Shown here: one piece after another, positions 26,716 to 35,027 of the stretch
Numbering within the stretch: the stretch's first letter is position 1
How the letters are laid out: each line of letters opens with the position of its first letter
Source: Chitinophaga sp. YR627
GTDB taxonomy: Bacteria; Bacteroidota; Bacteroidia; Chitinophagales; Chitinophagaceae
Assembly: GCF_900114995.1 (NCBI RefSeq)
Contig: NZ_FOUX01000002.1
Span: forward strand, 1,426,001-1,490,000
Direction of reading: 5' to 3'
Length of the DNA: 64,000 nucleotides
Translations under genes and position numbers: made by a program
Notes under the pieces: generated by a model
What the model was told of the DNA's origin: nothing
Databases searched by the model: none
Seen by the model: only the letters and a program-made list of their open reading frames with translations

Positions 26716-29700
26716 ATGAAGAAATTATATCTACTGATCATATTACTGGCTGCTGTCTGTGCGGGCGCCTATGCCCAGAATGGACTGGCAGGCACCAATT
26801 ACCAGGCGGTAGTCCGCAACACCAATGGTACCGTTGTCGCAAATAAAGACATCTCTGTCCGTATATCCGTTCTTGGCGGTTCTGCTGCCGGCCCGGTACA
26901 ATATGAAGAAACACATGAAGTGAAAACCAGTGCACTGGGTCTCTTTAATCTTCAGATCGGTAAGGGTAATGCGACTACCGGCACATTTGCCGGCGTACCC
27001 TGGGCAGACGCCAATCAATATTTAAAAGTTGAAGTAAATACCGGCAGCGGCTTCGTGACACTCGGCACCACTGAACTGCTGAGTGTTCCCTATGCGTTAT
27101 TTGCTGCAAATGGTACGCCTGGTCCGGCAGGTCCCGCAGGCCCTCAGGGTCCGGCTGGCCCAACTGGTGCTAAAGGTGATGCAGGTGCTACAGGACCAGC
27201 AGGCGCGAAAGGCGATACTGGTCCGGCAGGAGCAGCAGGTCCTCAGGGAGCAACTGGTGCAGCAGGACCAGTGGGACCTGTAGGCCCGGCTGGTGCTAAA
27301 GGAGACGCAGGAACAGCTGGCCCTCAGGGTGTACCTGGTGTAGCAGGACCGGTGGGGCCTGTAGGACCAGCTGGTGCTAAAGGAGATGCGGGAGTTGCTG
27401 GTCCGCAGGGACCCGTTGGCGCAGTTGGTCCGGTAGGCCCTGCTGGTGCAGCAGGTCCACAAGGTAATCCAGGTGTGGCAGGACCAGCAGGACCAATCGG
27501 CCCTGTAGGCCCGGCAGGTGCAACAGGCCCGCAAGGTGATCCAGGTGTGGCAGGACCAGCAGGACCAATCGGCCCCGTAGGACCAGTGGGAGCTACAGGT
27601 CCACAGGGTGATGCAGGTGTAGCAGGACCAGCGGGACCAATAGGCCCGATTGGACCAGCAGGTGCGATCGGACCGGTAGGACCGGCAGGTCCGCAAGGTC
27701 CTGTAGGACCAGCAGGTCCGGCGGGTGAGATCAATGGTGCTGCGGCAGGCGGCGATCTCAGTGGAACCTATCCGAATCCCAATGTGGTACGTTTACAGAA
27801 TATTCCTGTATCTGCAACGGCTCCTCTTGCCGGACAGATCCTCAGATATGACGGCACCAACTGGCTGCCCAGTGTAGCTGGTGGCGGATTTACGCTTCCT
27901 TATATCACTGTGGAAAACAATGCTTCTACCTTGTTCTCACTGACAAACGATGGAGATGGCACTTCTATAGAAGGTGTGAATAACACCACGACCTCCAGTA
28001 TTGCAGCGGTACGTGGTATTGTAAACAGTACCGCTCCTGGTGGATTTTCCAGTGCGGTAAGAGGTATTAACAATGGTAGTGGCGGATTAGGTATCGGTGT
28101 ATGGGGTTCTCAGGCAGGATCAGGATGGGGCGTATATGGCGTTACCCCAAATGGTCTTGGCGTATATGGTAACTCTTCCGCCAATGGATATGGTGTATTT
28201 GCCAACAGCAACAGCGGTATAGGTCTGAATGCCACTTCTGTAAATGGTATCGCTGCCACTATAAGCATTAATAATAACGCCAACAATAACAACGTGCTGA
28301 ATGCCTCTTCTGTTGGTAATGGTACCGTTATCAATGTCAGCACTACCGGTAATGGCGCAGGCATATTGAGTAGTACCGTTGGCGGTTTTGGCGTACATGG
28401 TATTACCTCCGAACAAACATCTGCCGGTATCGTTGGTGATAACAACGGTGCCGGGGAAGCGATCGTCGGCCGTACTACCTCTGATATTGCTGGTGCAGTA
28501 GTAGGCCGTAACGATGGCGGCGGATATGGCGTAAGGGGGTTTGTAGCTACCAGCACCGCAAACACCGGTATCGGTGTATATGGACAGGTAGGTATCAATA
28601 GCAGTACCGGTATGGCAGGGAAATTCGAGAACTTCAACCAGGACAATACAGAAGCAAATATCCTGGAAGTAGTGAGTAACAGCAACGGTAATATTCCTGA
28701 TAATACGCTGGGTAATGCCTCTTCCTTCCTCCTGGACAACAATAACAGCGTGGGCGCTGCCGTAAGAGCGGAAGTAAATACTATCTTCGGCAACTTCGGC
28801 GCAGCGGGCGTATTCGGTATTTCTTCTGGTACCGGCGGTCGTGCGGGCCTGTTCTATGCATCCAATCCTTCTGGTAATGGCGCTTCGCTGATCGCACTGA
28901 CTGATGGTAATGGTAATGCGATCACTGCCAATGCTGGTAAAGATGGGAATGGTGTCGAAACCAACGTCGATGGTGCCGGTGCTGCTTTATATGCATGGGT
29001 GCCGACTTTCAGTGAAGGCCGTGCAGGCAGATTCGAAATCTTCAATGAGGACAATGAAAATCCGGTGATCACGGTAAAAACCGTTGGGAATGGTACAGCA
29101 GGTAATTTCCTGGTGGACAGAACAACAGGTACCTCTCCGGCGGTAAAAGGTGAAGTGAACTCTATCTTCGCCAACTTCGGAACAGCGGGTGTATTCGGAC
29201 AATCATCCGGTACAGGCGGTTATGCCGGACTTTTCTATTCTTCCAACCCGGGAGGTAACGGTCCGGCGCTGCTGGCGCTTACGGAAGGTAGTGGTAACGG
29301 TATTACCGCCAATGCCGGCGGTACCGGCGATGGCATTGAAGCCAGTTGTGACGGTACAGGCAATGCTGTTTCCGGATTTATCCCCAATTTCGGCACCGGC
29401 AAAGCAGGAAGATTTGCAAATTTCAACAATTCGAACGGTCAGCCTGTTGTACATATCACAAGCACTGGTACCGGTAGCACATTATTGATCAATCATCAGG
29501 GTGCATCAGGTAACATAGCACAGTTCCAGAGCGCCAGCAGCAACGTAGCCCGTATTAACAAAGCCGGCCGTGGATTCTTTAACGGTGGTACACAAAACAG
29601 TGGTGCGGACGTTGCGGAAGCATTTGATGTAAAAGGTCATGTAAATCAATATACACCGGGTGATGTACTGGTAATCGCGGAAGACGCAGATAGAACTGTC

Positions 29701-30021
29701 GCATTGTCTTCTCAGGCCTACTCTACCCTCGTTGCAGGTGTATACGCCACTAAACCAGGTGTATTGCTGACAGAAGAAAGTATTGACGATGAACTGGCGG
29801 ATAAAGTGCCAATGGGTGTGATCGGTGTTATACCGACCAAGGTGTGTGGAGAAGGCGGTGCTATTCGCAGAGGTGATCTGCTGGTAACTTCCAGCAAAGC
29901 GGGTCACGCCATGAAAGCTGATCTGGATAAGGTAAAACCTGGTCAGGTGATTGGTAAGGCACTGGAAACCTTTGATGGCCAGGGTACTGGTCTGATCAGG
30001 GTACTTGTAAACGTAAGATAA
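26716..30021 (+). CDS. collagen-like surface fibre protein
   Basis: The product has 1101 residues. Residues 1-20 are a signal peptide. About 22-130 form an N-terminal domain ([20 protein letters not shown], typical of secreted Bacteroidota fibre proteins). Residues 133-336 are 68 uninterrupted Gly-X-Y triplets, mostly GPA, GPQ, GPV and GAK. About 370-950 hold repeats rich in YGV and GVxG, including two long copies starting at about residues 636 and 771 and a partial third at about 898. The last 140 residues ([20 protein letters not shown] to the end) resemble C-terminal trimerisation or autoprocessing domains of phage tail and adhesin fibres; that family match is uncertain. It is the last gene of the operon, with a terminator after it. 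Confidence 0.85.
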   Translation: MKKLYLLIILLAAVCAGAYAQNGLAGTNYQAVVRNTNGTVVANKDISVRISVLGGSAAGPVQYEETHEVKTSALGLFNLQIGKGNATTGTFAGVPWADANQYLKVEVNTGSGFVTLGTTELLSVPYALFAANGTPGPAGPAGPQGPAGPTGAKGDAGATGPAGAKGDTGPAGAAGPQGATGAAGPVGPVGPAGAKGDAGTAGPQGVPGVAGPVGPVGPAGAKGDAGVAGPQGPVGAVGPVGPAGAAGPQGNPGVAGPAGPIGPVGPAGATGPQGDPGVAGPAGPIGPVGPVGATGPQGDAGVAGPAGPIGPIGPAGAIGPVGPAGPQGPVGPAGPAGEINGAAAGGDLSGTYPNPNVVRLQNIPVSATAPLAGQILRYDGTNWLPSVAGGGFTLPYITVENNASTLFSLTNDGDGTSIEGVNNTTTSSIAAVRGIVNSTAPGGFSSAVRGINNGSGGLGIGVWGSQAGSGWGVYGVTPNGLGVYGNSSANGYGVFANSNSGIGLNATSVNGIAATISINNNANNNNVLNASSVGNGTVINVSTTGNGAGILSSTVGGFGVHGITSEQTSAGIVGDNNGAGEAIVGRTTSDIAGAVVGRNDGGGYGVRGFVATSTANTGIGVYGQVGINSSTGMAGKFENFNQDNTEANILEVVSNSNGNIPDNTLGNASSFLLDNNNSVGAAVRAEVNTIFGNFGAAGVFGISSGTGGRAGLFYASNPSGNGASLIALTDGNGNAITANAGKDGNGVETNVDGAGAALYAWVPTFSEGRAGRFEIFNEDNENPVITVKTVGNGTAGNFLVDRTTGTSPAVKGEVNSIFANFGTAGVFGQSSGTGGYAGLFYSSNPGGNGPALLALTEGSGNGITANAGGTGDGIEASCDGTGNAVSGFIPNFGTGKAGRFANFNNSNGQPVVHITSTGTGSTLLINHQGASGNIAQFQSASSNVARINKAGRGFFNGGTQNSGADVAEAFDVKGHVNQYTPGDVLVIAEDADRTVALSSQAYSTLVAGVYATKPGVLLTEESIDDELADKVPMGVIGVIPTKVCGEGGAIRRGDLLVTSSKAGHAMKADLDKVKPGQVIGKALETFDGQGTGLIRVLVNVR
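27112..27723 (+). repeat. collagen Gly-X-Y coding repeat
   Basis: 68 consecutive triplets with Gly in every first position, encoded by nine-base-periodic DNA (for example GGACCAGCAGGACCA-type words). Codon choice varies among copies, so the array is old and not a fresh expansion. Its antisense strand gives long but spurious open frames. Confidence 0.9.
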
Positions 30022-30047
30022 AACGCTTTAATACTAGCTAACCGTGT

Positions 30048-30085
30048 ACGGCTGGACGACGCAATGTTGTCCGGCCGTTTTTTTT
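30048..30085 (+). terminator. terminator of the collagen-like operon
   Basis: ACGGCTGGACGAC (30048-30060) and GTTGTCCGGCCGT (30066-30078) form a stem with two mismatches or wobbles, followed by a run of eight T. It lies 27 bases past the stop. Confidence 0.9.
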
Positions 30086-30171
30086 GCGCCTGCGCCTACG
30101 TCAGCGAGATATATCAGTCTTTCTGCTGGCTATGTTACAGAGATTCAATAGTATGCCCTGACTTAGTAGTT

Positions 30172-30334
30172 GCATTATCCACAGATAAGAAAACGATCTG
30201 CCTATCTCTTTGCTAGTAATAAATATTACCCGCATTTCCAGTTACCAGAAACAGTCGCATTATCCACAGAAAGAAAAACATCTGCAAATACGACCAGGAT
30301 TCCCAGCTACAAGAACAGTCGCATTATCCACAGA
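30172..30334. repeat. three GCATTATCCACAGA repeats, each with a perfect DnaA box
   Basis: GCATTATCCACAGA occurs at 30172-30185, 30257-30270 and 30321-30334, spaced 85 and 64 bases and all in the same orientation. Each holds TTATCCACA, the consensus DnaA box (30175-30183, 30260-30268, 30324-30332). The flanks are also similar (CAGTCGC before copies 2 and 3, AAGAAAA after copies 1 and 2). A DnaA-binding role is possible, and whether it is an origin, a titration site or a regulatory site is open. Confidence 0.6.
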
Positions 30335-30489
30335 TTAGGGCAATATTTATTTCCAGCAAGAATATCCTAACGCACGCTGCTGCCAACAACAACATCTTAT
30401 ACAAAGACAACAAGACACACAGATTCCTCACTTGTTTTACACAGGTGAGCTATTGATGATATTAATCCCTGGGGAATGATCTTCAGGAC

Positions 30490-30770
30490 GGTAGTAACTA
30501 CCATCAGACATAAATCAACCTGTCCACCAGTACACTGGTGAAAATCGGGAATACCGGTATAAATTATGGGAAAACAATTGTACGGTGAAAACATCTCTCA
30601 ACAGACCTTACGACAGAGCGTCGAATGGTGCGGATAGAATCAGCGTTTTCACGTTGGCAGGTAACGGGTTGAAGCGTGTACCAGTTTTGTGCTGTGCATT
30701 AACCGTACAAACGGTCATGTTTCAGTGATGGCATGTGCAGCCGGCTTTCAGGGATAGACTGACATCAGTC
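30490..30770. repeat. cluster of short perfect palindromes
   Basis: The cluster includes GGTAGTAACTACC (30490-30502), CACCAGTACACTGGTG (30525-30540), ATACCGGTAT (30551-30560) and GACTGACATCAGTC (30757-30770). Each is operator-like in size. No gene is visible between 30086 and 30790, so they may belong with the DnaA-box repeats or with rpsG readthrough control. Confidence 0.4.
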
Positions 30771-30792
30771 AATAACGGGCACAAAAAAAGAG

Positions 30793-30822
30793 AACATCCT
30801 CCGGTATAGCCCGGAGGATGTT
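30793..30822 (-). terminator. terminator of the rpsL-rpsG unit
   Basis: AACATCCTCCGG (30793-30804) and CCGGAGGATGTT (30811-30822) form a perfect 12-bp stem. On the minus strand it is followed by CTC and a run of seven T. It shows that rpsG is not cotranscribed with fusA. Confidence 0.93.
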
Positions 30823-30864
30823 TCTCCTATATCTTTATAAACCATCTACCTTGCGGCAGTAGAT

Positions 30865-31332
30865 TTAGATCCTGAAGTGGGAGAATGCCTTGTTCGCTTC
30901 AGCCATACGGTGAGTATCTTCTTTCTTTTTGAAAGCGCCACCTTCACCTTTGCTTGCCGCTACGATTTCGTTAGCCAGTTTCTCAGCCATGCTCTTACCA
31001 TTTCTCTCACCAGCGTAACGGATTAACCATTTAATGCACAGAGAAACCTTTCTGTCAGGACGAACCTCAGAAGGGATCTGGAAGGTAGCACCACCAATAC
31101 GACGGCTTCTAACTTCTACAGCAGGAGTTACGTTTGCCAGAGCTTTCTTCCAAACCTCGTAACCATTATCATTGGTTATCTGGCTTACTCTGTCAATCGC
31201 ATCATAAAATATCCTATAGGCAATGCTCTTTTTGCCCTGTTCCATCACGTTGTTAACAAACCGGGTAACCAGTTTGTCGTTAAAGCGCGGATCCGGAGCC
31301 AGAGGCATCTTCTTTGCGGCTTGCTTTCTCAT
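30865..31332 (-). CDS. rpsG: 30S ribosomal protein S7
   Basis: S7 initiates assembly of the 30S head and lies at the E site. The 155-residue protein has MRKQAAKKMPLAPDPRFNDK at the start and the conserved GGATFQIPSEVRPDRKVSLC and GGAFKKKEDTHRMAEANKAF motifs. It follows rpsL by 33 bases and ends at a strong terminator; fusA is more than 6.8 kb away. Confidence 0.98.
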   Translation of the reverse strand: MRKQAAKKMPLAPDPRFNDKLVTRFVNNVMEQGKKSIAYRIFYDAIDRVSQITNDNGYEVWKKALANVTPAVEVRSRRIGGATFQIPSEVRPDRKVSLCIKWLIRYAGERNGKSMAEKLANEIVAASKGEGGAFKKKEDTHRMAEANKAFSHFRI

Positions 31333-31365
31333 TTATTTGGAAAATTTCAACTATTTGTAAAAATA

Positions 31366-31746
31366 TTATTTCTTAGCCTTTTCCTTTTTGGTACCATACT
31401 TGGAACGGCTCTGCTTTCTATCTTTCACACCTGCTGTATCCAGAGAACCACGAACGATGTGGTAACGAACACCTGGCAGATCTTTCACCCTACCACCACG
31501 GATCAGCACGATGGAGTGCTCCTGAAGGTTGTGACCTTCACCCGGGATATAAGCAATCACCTCTACTTTGTTTGTCAGACGCACCTTTGCAACCTTGCGC
31601 AGCGCAGAGTTTGGCTTTTTAGGAGTGGTTGTGTACACACGGGTACATACACCACGACGCTGAGGACAGCTATCTAAAGCCCTGGACTTGGATTTAGCCC
31701 GGATAATTTCTCTTCCTTTTCTTACTAATTGTTGTATAGTAGGCAT
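31366..31746 (-). CDS. rpsL: 30S ribosomal protein S12
   Basis: S12 is at the decoding centre and is the classical target for streptomycin-resistance mutations. The start at 31746 gives [20 protein letters not shown] and 126 residues. The longer frame to 31845 runs through the promoter and is rejected. The decoding loops are conserved: [20 protein letters not shown] (with the Lys of PKKPNS) and [20 protein letters not shown]. First gene of the rpsL-rpsG unit. Confidence 0.98.
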   Translation of the reverse strand: MPTIQQLVRKGREIIRAKSKSRALDSCPQRRGVCTRVYTTTPKKPNSALRKVAKVRLTNKVEVIAYIPGEGHNLQEHSIVLIRGGRVKDLPGVRYHIVRGSLDTAGVKDRKQSRSKYGTKKEKAKK

Positions 31747-31784
31747 TCTACCTAAGTTTTTTTTCTGTCGGTTTACAATGACAT

Positions 31785-31810
31785 CCAAATCACCCAGAAT
31801 GGGAATTTGG
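31785..31810 (-). promoter_or_regulatory. leader hairpin at the 5' end of the rpsL mRNA
   Basis: CCAAAT, CCC, loop, GGG and ATTTGG (31785-31810) form a stem with a small internal loop directly after the predicted transcription start. It would shield the first bases of the rpsL-rpsG mRNA and is a candidate site for ribosomal-protein feedback. Confidence 0.45.
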
Positions 31811-31846
31811 GAGGGCAAAGGTACATTTCTCCCTATTAATAACAAA
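31803..31846 (-). promoter_or_regulatory. rpsL promoter TTTG-N19-TACCTTTG with CCCTCCCAAATT start region
   Basis: On the minus strand TTTG (31846-31843), exactly 19 bases, then TACCTTTG (31823-31816) are followed by CCCTCCCAAATT. It is a full consensus match and nearly equals the rpsJ and fusA promoters beyond the -7 element. Confidence 0.88.
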
Positions 31847-31875
31847 ATGTTTTCAACATTTTTTTGGAAAACCCT

Positions 31876-32166
31876 CTAACGACCTGACAGAACGGTCACC
31901 ATGTCTTTCCATTCCTGTTCGAGTGACACCTCCGGCATTGGTTGGCCTGCGCGGGAATACCAGTAACGTGCATTACCGCGGTCGCCTTCCTTTCTGTGGA
32001 GATAAGCGTGCACCCAGGCAGCCGTATCGCCATCCAGATGCTCAATAATATCATGCGCCTTTTGCCAGTTTCCCTTGCCGTCCCACCATAGGGAGGCCAG
32101 GTATGGAGAAGTGCCTGCGGGAGGCATAGCCTGGCTGAGGGATTCCAGAAAAGCAGAAAGTGTCAT
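31876..32166 (-). CDS. conserved small protein of unknown function
   Basis: The start at 32166 (MTLSAFLESLSQAMPPAGTS) gives 96 residues. The conserved block SPYLASLWWDGKGNWQKAHD, then WVHAYLHRKEGDRGNARYWY and SRAGQPMP, is one I recall from small cytoplasmic proteins of several phyla with no assigned role. The sequence suggests a helical, TPR-like fold. It lies upstream of rpsL on the same strand, but the rpsL promoter separates them. Confidence 0.75.
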   Translation of the reverse strand: MTLSAFLESLSQAMPPAGTSPYLASLWWDGKGNWQKAHDIIEHLDGDTAAWVHAYLHRKEGDRGNARYWYSRAGQPMPEVSLEQEWKDMVTVLSGR

Positions 32167-32489
32167 CCTGCAAAGATGCACTTTTTCACCGTGAATGCAT
32201 AATGTTTACACGGTCAAACTGTGGACAGTACTGTATCCGGGTACATTACAGTGCTGATTATCAATATTTAATGAGGAATAAAATTAGTCATTGCTGATAC
32301 TCTGGTATAGCGGCAGGGATATTATATATATTGTGTACAGCGATTTTTCTCCAGATAGACTATTATTAATGACAGTTTCCCGTTCTGATCTTTGTCTGAT
32401 ATTTGTTATCCTACGTTAATCCTACGTTCCTGAACGTAGGATTAACGTAGGATAAGCATTATTAAAACGGCATCTGACCTGGAAAGAGA
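32167..32489. other. spacer holding only a large palindrome
   Basis: No gene is visible between the small conserved protein and the ilvE terminator. The only clear structure is the palindrome at 32406-32455, listed separately. Confidence 0.6.
32406..32455. repeat. 50-bp palindrome with perfect 24-bp arms
   Basis: The left arm (32406-32429, starting TTATCCTACG and ending CCTACGTTC) and right arm (32432-32455) are perfect reverse complements separated by CT. Each arm also holds an internal direct repeat, CCTACGTT, twice. It has no T-run and lies about 35 bases beyond the ilvE terminator. Confidence 0.95.
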
Positions 32490-32519
32490 AGGGGCCATCC
32501 GCATCTGCAAATGGCCCCT
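32490..32519 (-). terminator. terminator of ilvE
   Basis: AGGGGCCAT (32490-32498) and ATGGCCCCT (32511-32519) form a perfect 9-bp stem 24 bases past the ilvE stop. On the minus strand it is followed by a T-rich TCTCTTT stretch. Confidence 0.8.
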
Positions 32520-32542
32520 AACTAACACAACTAAGACTATTT

Positions 32543-33652
32543 TTAGTGTTTTGATACTTTATAGTTCCAGTGGCGGGTATCGTCTGCCTTTCCTGTACGG
32601 ATAGCATCCAGACGTTCCAGCAGCTCTGCTCCTACCGCGTATCTGGTAGTATCCAGGTGGATCTTGTGCTCTTTATAGTGCAGTTCTTCCACATACGCTA
32701 CACTGGATGCAGTACCTGTACCGAATACCTCACGCAGGGTACCGTCTTTCCAGGCCGCTACCACCTCTTCAATGGAAACCGGACGTTCTTCCACGGTCAG
32801 TCCCATATCGGTTAGTACATCCATTACGCTCGTCCTGGTTACCCCTGCAAGGATAGTGCCCTGGGTCAGGTCAGGTGTGATGGCTTTGTTACCGATGATC
32901 GCAAATACGTTCATCGTACCACACTCCTGTAAATATTTATACTCGAGTCCGTCAACCCAGAGGATCTGGTCAAATCCCTGTTTACGTGCCTGCATAGTCG
33001 GATACATCGCTCCACCGTAGTTACCGGCAGCCTTGGCATAACCTACGCCACCAGGAAAAGCACGGATATACTTATCCTGTACCAACAGTTTAATCGGTTT
33101 GTTGAAATACGGACCGGATGGAGAATTAATGATAACGAATTTATAGGTGTCAGAAGGTTTTACACCGATAAATTCATCTGCTGCAATCATGAAAGGTCGC
33201 AGGTACAGTGAGCAACCGTCATTGGAAGGCACCCAATCCCGGTCGAGATCGATCAGCATGTCCATGCCCCCGATGAATAACCATTCAGGAACATCTGGCA
33301 TACCCATTCTCTCTGCGGAAGTGTTAAAACGTGCATAGTTGTCATACGGACGGAAGATCATAGGATTACCTTCCTGATCCTTGTATGACTTAATACCTTC
33401 GAAGATAGCCTGACCATAGTGCCAGGCGGCATTGGATGGACTTACAGAAAGATGCTGAAACGGTAAGATCTCTGCATTTTTCCATTCTTTTCCGTCAAAG
33501 TCAGCCACCAGCATGTGGTCGGCGTACTTTTTCCCGAATACCAGGTTGTTAAAATCAATCTCATTGATCCGGCTCTGAGCCGTCCGGGTCACTTTAATCT
33601 TCTTAACTGCCTCTTCTAGTACGGCATTTGTCGTTGGATTGTCTACCATCAT
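32543..33652 (-). CDS. ilvE: branched-chain amino acid aminotransferase
   Basis: This fold-IV PLP enzyme interconverts Leu, Ile and Val with their 2-oxo acids. At 369 residues it belongs to the longer eukaryote-like class II group. The PLP lysine lies in GVGYAKAAGNYGGAMYPT, and other family motifs are WHYGQAIFEGIKSY, YLQECGTMNVFAI and LAGVTRTSVMDVLTDMG. It is a single gene on the minus strand with its own terminator, divergent from the plus-strand operon at 33844. Confidence 0.96.
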   Translation of the reverse strand: MMVDNPTTNAVLEEAVKKIKVTRTAQSRINEIDFNNLVFGKKYADHMLVADFDGKEWKNAEILPFQHLSVSPSNAAWHYGQAIFEGIKSYKDQEGNPMIFRPYDNYARFNTSAERMGMPDVPEWLFIGGMDMLIDLDRDWVPSNDGCSLYLRPFMIAADEFIGVKPSDTYKFVIINSPSGPYFNKPIKLLVQDKYIRAFPGGVGYAKAAGNYGGAMYPTMQARKQGFDQILWVDGLEYKYLQECGTMNVFAIIGNKAITPDLTQGTILAGVTRTSVMDVLTDMGLTVEERPVSIEEVVAAWKDGTLREVFGTGTASSVAYVEELHYKEHKIHLDTTRYAVGAELLERLDAIRTGKADDTRHWNYKVSKH

Positions 33653-33762
33653 AAGGACCTTTAAATTTTTTATTGATGTTTTGGTGTCTGAATTTCAATT
33701 CCTGGCCCTGTTCCCGTTTAAAATCTAAAGTCGGAAATCCTGAATCTAAAATTGAATACTCT

Positions 33763-33770
33763 TACATTTG
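33763..33770 (+). promoter_or_regulatory. candidate -7 element TACATTTG
   Basis: It matches TAnnTTTG 74 bases upstream of the ORF at 33844. No TTTG is present 19 bases further up, so only the -7 half is supported. Confidence 0.3.
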
Positions 33771-33843
33771 CTCACTGTCAGATGCAAATAAACTGATTTT
33801 TTCCCCAAAGGGAAACGATATATTAAGTTAAATACACATAAAC

Positions 33844-34341
33844 ATGTCTTTCGATAAATTGCAACTCGATCCTTACATACTGGCCAGGATATACACCCAG
33901 CCTCTCATTCCGGGAAAAAAGGAACCTGTTGCAGTCGTGACGGAAGCGGCTCCTAAAGTCAAATTTTTAGGTGAAAATCAAAAAAACATCGCGCTATTCA
34001 TACAAAATGCCGGTGATGCATACTTAAACGATGATTTGTTCAACCTGTTAACTAATATATTAAACGCCTGTAAACTCGGCGTACAGGATATCGCACTCAT
34101 CAACACCGCTCAGTACGGTAATCTGCCTTTCTCTACCTGGCAGGCTGCGGTACCCATGAAGCAGGCCGTACTGTTTGGTATCCCTCCTGCTGCAATGGGA
34201 CTCGAAGCTGTATCAGCCTATCAGATGGTACAGGTGAATGGTTGCCAGCTGATCTGCTCTGATGAGCTGCAACTCATCTCACAGGATAAGATGCTGAAAG
34301 GAAAACTCTGGATGGGACTGAAACAATTACTGGGTATATAA
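33844..34341 (+). CDS. conserved protein of unknown function
   Basis: 165 residues, no signal peptide or membrane segment. It starts MSFDKLQLDPYILARIYTQ, a linker follows, and the rest (FLGENQKNIALFIQNAGDAY to AYQMVQVNGCQLICSDELQL) has the pattern of an alpha/beta fold. The sequence KMLKGKLWMGLKQLLGI closes it. I do not recognise the family. It is the first gene of a plus-strand run with the RdgB-type pyrophosphatase, 33 bases upstream of it. Confidence 0.75.
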   Translation: MSFDKLQLDPYILARIYTQPLIPGKKEPVAVVTEAAPKVKFLGENQKNIALFIQNAGDAYLNDDLFNLLTNILNACKLGVQDIALINTAQYGNLPFSTWQAAVPMKQAVLFGIPPAAMGLEAVSAYQMVQVNGCQLICSDELQLISQDKMLKGKLWMGLKQLLGI

Positions 34342-34374
34342 TATTTGCCAAAGACATTAAACACCGCTTTTCTA

Positions 34375-34971
34375 ATGACACTTGTATTTGCTACCAATAA
34401 CGAAAACAAGGTAAAGGAAATCCGCTCTGTGCTGGGTGACAGCTTTTCTATCATCACCCTGCAGGAAGCAGGTATCGATATCGATATCCCTGAACCGCAT
34501 GATACCCTGCAAGAAAATGCCCGGGAGAAATCAACTGTCATTTTTGAAATGACCGGTAAAGACTGTTTCTCAGAAGATACCGGACTGGAGATAGATGCAC
34601 TGGACGGCGCTCCGGGTGTATTGTCAGCCCGTTATGCCGGTGAACAAAAACTTGCGGAAGACAACATCGCCAAAGTGCTGAAAGAAATGAACGGACAGGA
34701 AAACAGGAAAGCACATTTCAGAACTGTCATTTCCCTGATCCTTGGCGGACAGGAATATCAGTTCACCGGTGTATGTCCGGGTTCCATCCTCACCGAAAGC
34801 CGCGGCGGTAAAGGATTCGGGTATGATCCCATCTTTATCCCAGATGGATCAGACCTCACATTCGCAGAAATGGATATGGCAGGAAAGAACAAGTTCAGTC
34901 ACCGTGCAAAAGCCTTCCAGCAACTGGTCACTTTCCTGAAAGCAGAAGGCACGAAGAGCCTCTCTCTCTGA
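34375..34971 (+). CDS. rdgB: RdgB/HAM1-type non-canonical purine NTP pyrophosphatase
   Basis: The enzyme hydrolyses dITP, ITP and XTP to keep them out of DNA and RNA. The start ATG at 34375 gives MTLVFATNNENKVKEIRSVL, matching the substrate-binding N-terminus (T/S-x-N-x-x-K). Motifs present are ENAREKSTVIFEMTGKDCFSEDTGLEID (in part), the signature GAPGVLSARYAG, and GFGYDPIFIPDG near the C-terminus. 198 residues is standard length. An upstream TTG start (34345) is rejected. Confidence 0.95.
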   Translation: MTLVFATNNENKVKEIRSVLGDSFSIITLQEAGIDIDIPEPHDTLQENAREKSTVIFEMTGKDCFSEDTGLEIDALDGAPGVLSARYAGEQKLAEDNIAKVLKEMNGQENRKAHFRTVISLILGGQEYQFTGVCPGSILTESRGGKGFGYDPIFIPDGSDLTFAEMDMAGKNKFSHRAKAFQQLVTFLKAEGTKSLSL

Positions 34972-35027
34972 AAATGCACCGACAGGCAGTATACTTAACA
35001 GCAGTAAAAGATCTATCAATATAAAGC

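Noticed and set aside
27097..27734. Long minus-strand frames rich in Cys/Trp/Ser or Pro/Gly
   Set aside because: They are shadows of the collagen Gly-X-Y coding repeat, where periodic DNA suppresses stop codons in all frames.
30172..30334. Calling the DnaA-box cluster the chromosome origin
   Set aside because: Only three boxes, no clear AT-rich unwinding region, and rpsL-rpsG would be oriented against replication on one side. It is kept as a repeat with possible DnaA binding.
30170..30370. 66-codon plus-strand frame across the DnaA-box repeats
   Set aside because: It arises from the repeated non-coding DNA and has no family resemblance or plausible start signal.
31747..31845. N-terminal extension of rpsL
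   Set aside because: The added 33 codons overlap the consensus promoter and leader hairpin and have no counterpart in S12 proteins.
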